DNA from: Sphingobacteriaceae bacterium
GTDB lineage: Bacteria > Bacteroidota > Bacteroidia > B-17B0 > Aurantibacillaceae
Length of the DNA stretch: 6,448 nucleotides
Reading direction: 5' to 3'
Assembly (NCBI GenBank): GCA_025360355.1
Contig: JANYCL010000324.1
Span: 1 to 6,448, forward strand
Positions within the stretch are counted from its first letter, which is position 1; every line of letters starts with the position of its first letter. Made by a program: the position numbers and the translations under genes. The notes under the pieces are model-generated. The model searched no databases and was not told where the DNA came from. It saw only the letters and a list, made by a program, of their open reading frames with translations. Shown in pieces: positions 1 to 5,459 of this stretch.

Positions 1-1008
1 ATATCCTTCTTCATCAGCATCAACTAAAATAGATAATTTTTGAAGCTCCTTGATATCTTCCTTCATCATATCTTTATGAACCCCTAAACGTTTTGGTACT
101 TCATCATAATAAGATTGTGGTGGTGGTGGTAAAAATTCAACACCGCGTGCTTTTAATTCTGCAACTGTTTTAATGATGTCATCTGTTGCTAAAGCTAAAT
201 GCTGCACCCCTGCTCCTTCATAAAAATCAATATACTCTTCTATTTGCGATTTCTTTTTTCCTTTCGCAGGTTCGTTGATCGGAAATTTAATGCGTCCGTT
301 GCCATTACTCATGACTTTACTCATAAGAGCTGAGTATTCTGTGGTAATTTGTTTATCATCGAAGCTTAAAAAATTAACGAAACCCATTACATCTTCATAC
401 CATTTTACAGTAATGTTCATTTGATTCCAACCAACATTACCAACCATGTGATCAATGAATTTTAAACCAACCGAACTCGGATTATAATCGCTTTTCCATT
501 CTTTAAATCCCGGTAAAAATATTCCATTATAATTTTTACGTTCAACAAATATGTGAACTGTTTCGCCATAAGTGTAAATTCCGGAACGCACTACTTCACC
601 GTTCTCGTCTTTTACAACTGTCGGCTGCATAAAAGGTTTTGCACCACGCTTGGTGGTTTCTTCAAATGCCTTACGTGCATCCTCTACCCACAATGCAATA
701 ACTTTAACACCATCACCATGCTTTTTTACATGTTCTCCAATAGGTGAATTGCTATTTAATGCAGTAGTTAAAATTAATCTGATCTTATCTTGTTTCAATA
801 CATAGGAAACACTTTCGCGATTACCGGTCTCTAAACCTGAATAGGCGTGACTTTGAAAACCAAATGCTGTTTTATAATAGTGTGCAGATTGTTTTGCGTT
901 ACCCACATAAAACTCTACGTAATCTGTTCCTAATAACGGAAGAAAATCCTGGGCACCTTCAAATATTTTTTCTAAACCGTATTCTACGTTCTTTACTTCT
1001 TTTGCCAT
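1..1008 (-). CDS. hpd: 4-hydroxyphenylpyruvate dioxygenase (HPPD), C-terminus cut by window edge
   Basis: This cytosolic, non-haem Fe(II) enzyme converts 4-hydroxyphenylpyruvate and O2 to homogentisate and CO2, the second step of tyrosine catabolism. The visible 336 residues begin MAKEVKNVEYGLEKIFEG and show both vicinal-oxygen-chelate halves. The N-terminal half carries 'GTDYVEFYVGNAKQ' and 'AFGFQSHAYSG'. The catalytic half carries two of the three iron ligands: His187 in 'FIDHMVGNV' and His270 in 'GVQHLALAT'. 'EFLPPPPQSYYDEVPKRLG' and 'LVDADEEG' are also typical of the family. Relatives are about 370-390 residues long, so roughly 35-50 residues are missing, including the third ligand (Glu in the 'FFEIIQRKG' region). 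The start ATG is at 1008 and is preceded by an A-rich stretch without a Shine-Dalgarno sequence. The leader upstream may hold a promoter, a tiny ORF and alternative RNA stems. No other tyrosine-catabolism gene is visible, though one could lie off the left edge. The family assignment is very secure; regulation is inferred. Confidence 0.97.
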   Translation of the reverse strand, partial: MAKEVKNVEYGLEKIFEGAQDFLPLLGTDYVEFYVGNAKQSAHYYKTAFGFQSHAYSGLETGNRESVSYVLKQDKIRLILTTALNSNSPIGEHVKKHGDGVKVIALWVEDARKAFEETTKRGAKPFMQPTVVKDENGEVVRSGIYTYGETVHIFVERKNYNGIFLPGFKEWKSDYNPSSVGLKFIDHMVGNVGWNQMNITVKWYEDVMGFVNFLSFDDKQITTEYSALMSKVMSNGNGRIKFPINEPAKGKKKSQIEEYIDFYEGAGVQHLALATDDIIKTVAELKARGVEFLPPPPQSYYDEVPKRLGVHKDMMKEDIKELQKLSILVDADEEGY

Positions 1009-1014
1009 TTTTTT

Positions 1015-1094
1015 AAAATTTAAAGATTTCTAATTCGAAAATTTGATGATTAATATTCTGTTTAAAAATTCAAAGCCTTGAATCTTTAAATTTT
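1015..1094 (-). promoter_or_regulatory. Alternative AT-rich RNA stems in the leader before hpd
   Basis: Three segments of the minus-strand leader are mutually complementary. Segment A (1094-1081) is a perfect 14-base complement of segment C (1028-1015). Most of A, extended to 1090-1078, also pairs with segment B (1073-1061) as a 13-pair stem with a four-base loop GGCT. Its single non-Watson-Crick pair is G-U in the minus-strand RNA and would be A-C on the other strand, which fits a minus-strand transcript. C ends six bases before the hpd ATG, so A-C pairing would cover the translation start while A-B pairing would free it. The pairings are seen directly. A regulatory role is inferred, and the strong AT bias makes chance complementarity a real alternative. 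Confidence 0.35.
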
Positions 1095-1101
1095 TGAATT
1101 T

Positions 1102-1161
1102 TTAATTCGATAATTGCGCCATGTGCTGAGCAAGAATGGCTATGGTTTGATTGTGGTTCAT
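1102..1161 (-). CDS. Possible 19-residue leader peptide upstream of hpd
   Basis: A short ORF starts with ATG at 1161 and stops with TAA at 1104-1102. It encodes MNHNQTIAILAQHMAQLSN. Its start lies eight bases after a promoter-like box (1177-1170), which would give an almost leaderless message, and its stop lies seven bases before the first arm of the alternative stems. I recognise no family. The peptide has a weakly amphipathic look and no signal sequence. It contains no Tyr or Phe, so classical attenuation by tyrosine-pathway amino acids is not suggested. It may equally be a chance ORF inside a 5' untranslated region or a remnant of a lost gene. Confidence 0.25.
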   Translation of the reverse strand: MNHNQTIAILAQHMAQLSN

Positions 1162-1169
1162 TTATACTG

Positions 1170-1177
1170 CTAAGATA
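1170..1177 (-). promoter_or_regulatory. Candidate -7 promoter box (TATCTTAG) for the hpd leader
   Basis: On the minus strand the octamer TATCTTAG matches the Bacteroidota -7 consensus TAnnTTTG at all fixed positions but one (A for the third T). It is followed by CAGTATAA and then ATG. No convincing -33 element (TTTG/TTG) stands about 19-21 bases upstream, which weakens the call. If real, transcription would start within a few bases of 1161 and give hpd a leader of about 155 bases. It begins only 35 bases after the stop codon of the large phosphatase gene, and I see no hairpin terminator in those 35 bases, so read-through from that gene is also possible. Confidence 0.35.
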
Positions 1178-1212
1178 TGAAAAAATAAATTCGATCTATC
1201 ACTTGTCTTTCG

Positions 1213-4200
1213 TTAAACCCTTACACCTATCACACATACGTCGTCTACCTGCTCGTGCTTGCCTCTCCAACTAACAAATGCTTCTTCTAAAAGATCGTGT
1301 TGATCTTTCATGCTAGTATGAGCAATTGATTGAATTAATTTTTGTAGTTTTTTAAATTTAAATTTCTTGCCGCTTTCTCCACCGAACTGATCAGAATAAC
1401 CATCCGTCAACACATAAACACAGTCCCCATTTTGTAATTGAATGGTGTTATCAGCAAAAATTTTGAAACCTCCAACGTAACCGCCAATGGAGTGTTTGCT
1501 TGGTTTGTACTCTATCAATTCACCGTTCCTGATCAATAATAGCGGACGATGTGCCCCCGCAAATTGCAGCATTTTATTTTTAGGGTGATAAGCGCAAAGT
1601 GCAATATCCATTCCATCATTAGAAGAGTGATCGGAACTTTTGTTAAGCATCGCACGTAATTTTTCATCTAACATGGTAAGCACTTGTGCAGGACTTGTTA
1701 CATTTTCATCCTTGATGACTTGTCCCATTAGGTCATTACAAATTAACGACATGAAAGCACCGGGCACACCGTGTCCTGTACAATCTGCTGCCGCAAAAAC
1801 AGTAACGCCATTTTTAAAAGTTTCTATCCAATAAAAATCACCACTCACAATATCTTTTGGTTTGTAAAACACAAAGCTTTCGGCAAATGCTTTGTTCAAT
1901 ATATCTGCGTCAGGCATCAAAGCCAGTTGAATTTTTTTTGCGTATTTAATACTATCGGTAATGTCTTTATTTTTTTCTTCGATGATCGCTTTCTGACTAA
2001 TAACTTCCTCAGTTCTTTCTTTTACTTTCTCTTCGAGATTTTCATAAAGACTTGCATTGTCTAAGGCAATCGCGATCGAGAGTGCAAGATTTCTTAAAAT
2101 ATTAATATGATATTCCGAATAAGCATTCTTAATAAAACTCTGAATTGTTAATACACCAATTTTTTTGTCTTTAGTAAATAATGGAAGGTATATTAATGAT
2201 TCCGGAGATTTTCCGGCAATAGGTGCTTTTTTTACTTTTAGATATTTAGAATATTCAACCGGATTATCGTTAATAATAATTTCTTTTTCATTATCGAAAC
2301 ACCATACTGCGTAACGTTCTTTATCATCAACATAAAATTCGAAAAAATCCATTTTCTCATTCCGCTCAATAAAACCAGGGAATTGCAAACTTCTAGTAAT
2401 TGGATTATACAAACCTATTCCAAAAGATTCAGAATTCATTAAAGTATTAAGATTCTGATATAATTTGGAAACAATTGTTTCAACTGACAATGAAGCTGAA
2501 ATATCTTTTGTGATCTGTGCAATTAGTTTTGTGTCCTGAAAATTTTTCTCAAGTTGTTCTTTTTGTTTTGTTACTTCAACCGTGCGCTCAACAACCCTTT
2601 CTTCCATATTCTCGTACAATGAAGCATTATCAAAAGCGATACCGATATGAACTGCAAGATTTTTTAAAATATTCAATTGATATTCTGAATAAGCATTCTT
2701 AGAAAAACTCTGAACCGTTAATACACCGATCTTTCCGTTCTTTCCATGGATCGGTAAGAATATCATCGACTCGGTATCTTCACCTTGTGCAGCGTTATAG
2801 AGTGCTTTAATATATTTAACATGTTCTACTTCATAATCATTAATGAAGATCTCTTCATCTTTATTAAAAGATACAACTGCGAGAGTATCGTCTTCAAGTC
2901 CGTAAGAAAAGTCGTCCAATTTTTTTCCTTTCTCCATGGTTCCGGAGAAAATCAATTTTTTCAATTCCGGTCTGTGTATAGCAACCGCAAAAACGGATGC
3001 GTCCATCAGATCGTTTACATTCTTATATACTTTTTCGATGATCTCGCTGATCGAAAGCGTTGATGTAATGTCTTTACCAATTTGTCCGAGAAGTTTTGTG
3101 TTCTGATACGATTTTTCTACCTCTTCTTTTTGTTTAACAACTTCTAAAGTTCTTTCTTTTACTTTCTCTTCCATGTTTTCGTAAAGAGAAGCATTTTCCA
3201 TAGCGATGGCTATATACGAAGCAAGTGATTTTAAAATATCAAGGTGATGCTCTTTATAAGCATTCTTTTCGAAACTTTGAATAGTTACTACACCTAATAC
3301 CCTTTCACCGATCATGATCGGATAAAAAATAAGTGAATGAGGCAGATCTCCGCTTACAACACGGATCTGTCTTACGTATTTGGTATACTCAAGAAGATTA
3401 TCATTTATGAAGATCTCTTTTTTGTTTTTAATGCACCAGACAGAATAATTATCATCATCGTCCATTGAAATACTGGCGATGTTGGAGTATTTTTCTCCTT
3501 TCTCAATTCCGTATTTATAATCTACAACATTCCGAACCGGGTCGTAAATACGGATACCAAAAAAAGCAGCATCCATTACCTGACTTACATAAAGGTTAAG
3601 CTTATCAAAAATTTCCTCGAAATTTAATGTGGAAGTAATTTCCTGACCAACCTGACTCAACAATTTATTATTGTGATACGCTTTTTCAATTTCCTCTTTT
3701 TGTACAAGAACTTCACGCGTTCTCGCGAAGATTGTTTTTTCCTGTATTTCATATAACTGTGCATTGTCTAATGCAATAGCCGCATACGAAGCAAGATTCC
3801 GCAGAATATTAATTTGATAATTTGAATACGCGTGTCGTTTAGGGCTTTGTACAGTAATAACACCAAGAAATGAATCTCTTAATTTTAATGGTAAGTATAA
3901 AATAGATTCTACATCTTGTCCTTGTTCAGGCGCACTCGGAGTAATTCCGTAATCTTGGATCTCACTATAGTAATCATTAATGATGACTTCTCTTTTTTGA
4001 TGGAAGCAAATATTGGTGAGTTTATCAGAATCTTCCGGACCATAGTCGATATTTTCGAAACGATCTGTTCCTTCTATATACAAAGGAAAGATAACGTGAT
4101 TTGTTTTTCTTTCATGCAATCCTATACCAAAACCGGTTGCATCCATTAATTTATTTACATGCTCGTAAACAGTTTCAACAATTTCAGAAACAACATGGCT

Positions 4201-5337
4201 CGAAATAATTTGCTGACCGATCGTACCAATTAGAACCAGGTTATCGGAATAACTTTCCAGCTCTTTTGCTTTTTCTTCAAGCACTAATTTTTCGGCTTGC
4301 GATTGCAGCATTTTGTGTTGGAGTTCAACACTTTTAATTAATTGATTTGTTTTTTCGTTGCGGACCTCTTCGCGTGTAGATTGAAATATTTTATAATACT
4401 TGATACACTCGGCAAGATCGCCGTTTTTTTCATGCAGCTCCGCTAACTTTTCACTGGCTTTATAAATTCCTTCTTTTGAATTTATGCTTTCAGAAAGTTT
4501 ATAAGATTGTTCGAGATAATTAATACTTTCTTTAACATCATTTTTATCAATTAACAAACAGCCAATATTAAATAAGGTTATTACTTCGCCGGATTTAAAT
4601 CCTAATTCACGACGTATTTTTAAACTCTCATTAAACTTTGCAAGTGCTTCATCGTATTTTTTTGTAGCGGCATAAGCGCGGCCGATTCCATCCAAAACAA
4701 AAGCGAAGCCTTGTTTGTCTCCTGATTCAGAGCAAATCGTGGCACTCTTATTAAAACATTCTAATGCCTCATCACTTTTTTTTAAGTTGAGATATGTTTC
4801 GCCTAAACCACCTAATACTTTCGCGTAAATTTCCGTATCCTTATGTTTGATGCAAAGTTTTTTACTTTCCAACAATACATCCAGTGCTTTTTCATTTTGC
4901 TCAATAGAATAATAAACAGTTCCCAAACCATTAAGTCCATCTGCCATTCCAATTTCGTTACCAATTGTGTTATTTACACTATAACATTCATTGTAATATT
5001 TTATTGCAGAATCGTAATCAGATAAATATTTGAAGCTTGCACCAACATAATAACATGTTTCTGCTTCGTTAGCTTTATCATTTATTTCTTTAAAAATTGA
5101 AATGGCATCAAAACTAAATTTAAGTGCTTCTTCATTTTTCGAGATCCAAATATTAGCAGTACCTAATGTTTTTAAAGCAAGTGCAATTCCTTTTTTGTAA
5201 TTAAGTTGTTTTGATTTTTCGAGAGCTTTAGTGCTAAGCTCAATTGATTTGTATGCATCCTTACGATTAATTCCCCAAGCTTCTTTATTAAGCTTGTCTA
5301 TTTCTGTAGTCTCGATATTTTCTAAAGTAACTTGCAT
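1213..5337 (-). CDS. Cytosolic TPR / four-GAF / SpoIIE-type PP2C serine phosphatase
   Basis: This 1374-residue soluble sensor-phosphatase has no signal peptide or membrane segment. Residues about 15-324 are roughly eight TPRs of 40-residue period, with a recurring Gly at 59, 99, 139, 179, 219 and 259. A charged coiled coil follows (about 325-368). Four GAF units begin near residues 369, 559, 749 and 938 and are joined by signalling-helix linkers ('EEKVKERT'-type). A conserved helix 'DSIKYAKKIQ' leads into a SpoIIE/RsbU PP2C domain (about 1140-1374). The likely metal-binding Asp residues are intact: D1167 (GDFYW), D1185 (DCTGHG), D1312 (TDGYSD) and D1366 (QVDDV). Members of this family dephosphorylate Ser/Thr of STAS-type anti-sigma antagonists; here the substrate is unknown and no partner gene is in view. 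The TPRs would bind a protein or peptide and the GAFs a small ligand or each other (inference). The ATG at 5337 is the only plausible start: an in-frame TAA lies at 5367-5365 and the next Met is residue 131. A paralogue with the same output domain lies immediately upstream. Confidence 0.95.
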   Translation of the reverse strand: MQVTLENIETTEIDKLNKEAWGINRKDAYKSIELSTKALEKSKQLNYKKGIALALKTLGTANIWISKNEEALKFSFDAISIFKEINDKANEAETCYYVGASFKYLSDYDSAIKYYNECYSVNNTIGNEIGMADGLNGLGTVYYSIEQNEKALDVLLESKKLCIKHKDTEIYAKVLGGLGETYLNLKKSDEALECFNKSATICSESGDKQGFAFVLDGIGRAYAATKKYDEALAKFNESLKIRRELGFKSGEVITLFNIGCLLIDKNDVKESINYLEQSYKLSESINSKEGIYKASEKLAELHEKNGDLAECIKYYKIFQSTREEVRNEKTNQLIKSVELQHKMLQSQAEKLVLEEKAKELESYSDNLVLIGTIGQQIISSHVVSEIVETVYEHVNKLMDATGFGIGLHERKTNHVIFPLYIEGTDRFENIDYGPEDSDKLTNICFHQKREVIINDYYSEIQDYGITPSAPEQGQDVESILYLPLKLRDSFLGVITVQSPKRHAYSNYQINILRNLASYAAIALDNAQLYEIQEKTIFARTREVLVQKEEIEKAYHNNKLLSQVGQEITSTLNFEEIFDKLNLYVSQVMDAAFFGIRIYDPVRNVVDYKYGIEKGEKYSNIASISMDDDDNYSVWCIKNKKEIFINDNLLEYTKYVRQIRVVSGDLPHSLIFYPIMIGERVLGVVTIQSFEKNAYKEHHLDILKSLASYIAIAMENASLYENMEEKVKERTLEVVKQKEEVEKSYQNTKLLGQIGKDITSTLSISEIIEKVYKNVNDLMDASVFAVAIHRPELKKLIFSGTMEKGKKLDDFSYGLEDDTLAVVSFNKDEEIFINDYEVEHVKYIKALYNAAQGEDTESMIFLPIHGKNGKIGVLTVQSFSKNAYSEYQLNILKNLAVHIGIAFDNASLYENMEERVVERTVEVTKQKEQLEKNFQDTKLIAQITKDISASLSVETIVSKLYQNLNTLMNSESFGIGLYNPITRSLQFPGFIERNEKMDFFEFYVDDKERYAVWCFDNEKEIIINDNPVEYSKYLKVKKAPIAGKSPESLIYLPLFTKDKKIGVLTIQSFIKNAYSEYHINILRNLALSIAIALDNASLYENLEEKVKERTEEVISQKAIIEEKNKDITDSIKYAKKIQLALMPDADILNKAFAESFVFYKPKDIVSGDFYWIETFKNGVTVFAAADCTGHGVPGAFMSLICNDLMGQVIKDENVTSPAQVLTMLDEKLRAMLNKSSDHSSNDGMDIALCAYHPKNKMLQFAGAHRPLLLIRNGELIEYKPSKHSIGGYVGGFKIFADNTIQLQNGDCVYVLTDGYSDQFGGESGKKFKFKKLQKLIQSIAHTSMKDQHDLLEEAFVSWRGKHEQVDDVCVIGVRV
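1957..4233 (-). repeat. Four tandem GAF-plus-linker repeats (about 570 bp each)
   Basis: In-frame repeats inside the large phosphatase gene, in gene order: unit 1 4233-3664 (570 bp), unit 2 3663-3094 (570 bp), unit 3 3093-2527 (567 bp), unit 4 2526-1957 (570 bp). Each opens with an 'IGxxITSTL'-like helix and 'LMDAxxF' (MDA at residues 398, 588 and 778; MNS at 967), contains 'xIND', and ends 'ILxxLAxxIAIAxxNAxLYE'. Similarity is still visible in DNA: the tract around 2121-2150 recurs at 2691-2720, exactly 570 bases away. GAF domains bind small ligands such as cyclic nucleotides or mediate dimerisation; no ligand can be named from the sequence. Confidence 0.9.
4366..5295 (-). repeat. About eight 40-residue TPRs at the N-terminus of the large phosphatase
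   Basis: Encodes residues 15-324. The helix-A signature is spaced exactly 40 residues apart in six successive copies: 'LKTLGT', 'CYYVGA', 'LNGLGT', 'LGGLGE', 'LDGIGR' and 'LFNIGC' (Gly at 59, 99, 139, 179, 219, 259). A degenerate repeat lies at each end. Helix B carries 'DEALxxFxxSxxI'-like patterns, such as 'SDEALECFNKSATI' and 'YDEALAKFNESLKI'. The 40-residue spacing, instead of the canonical 34, is the long-loop TPR variant found in many bacterial signalling proteins. It forms a superhelical protein- or peptide-binding groove. Confidence 0.9.
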
Positions 5338-5345
5338 GCAATTAC

Positions 5346-5353
5346 CTAAGGTA
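5346..5353 (-). promoter_or_regulatory. Candidate -7 promoter box (TACCTTAG) for the large phosphatase gene
   Basis: On the minus strand TACCTTAG matches the Bacteroidota TAnnTTTG -7 element at all fixed positions but one. It sits eight bases before the ATG at 5337, the same distance and the same substitution as in the box at 1177-1170. The transcript would be leaderless or have only a few untranslated bases, consistent with the absence of a Shine-Dalgarno sequence. No clear -33 TTG is present at the expected distance; an A8 tract lies just upstream (minus strand). It suggests that the two phosphatase genes can be transcribed separately. Confidence 0.4.
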
Positions 5354-5425
5354 CGGGATTTTTTTTAGAAATTATCGATGCAGATATCTTATAATCTACT
5401 GTATATCAATCATTTAATTAAAATA

Positions 5426-5459
5426 AACATGGTCCTAATAGCAGAATTACATCCATGTT
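5426..5459 (-). terminator. Possible weak hairpin terminator after the upstream phosphatase gene
   Basis: Seven-base arms AACATGG (5459-5453) and CCATGTT (5432-5426) flank a region that can add a four-base inner stem (ATTA/TAAT) with a six-base loop, separated by a small internal loop. The minus-strand RNA then continues UUUAUUUUAAUU, a broken U-rich tract. The left arm overlaps the TAA stop of the upstream gene. The stem is short and only partly GC, so this may be a weak or accidental terminator. It would separate the two phosphatase transcripts. Confidence 0.35.

Noticed and set aside
118..131. Repeated TGG/CCA triplets giving four prolines in HPPD
   Set aside because: It is a short in-frame run inside the conserved 'EFLPPPPQSYYD' segment that I recall from Bacteroidota HPPDs; no sign of slippage or damage.
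1061..1090. Intrinsic terminator after the large phosphatase gene
   Set aside because: The stem is almost entirely A-U and is followed by CAGAAUAUUAAUC rather than a U tract, so I treat it as a possible leader structure, not a terminator.
1957..4233. Cys residues in the GAF units (C444, C635, C1013) as bilin or redox sites
   Set aside because: They lie in the hydrophobic 'VWC' segment before 'xIND', unit 3 has Ser at that place, and no phytochrome-type motif surrounds them.
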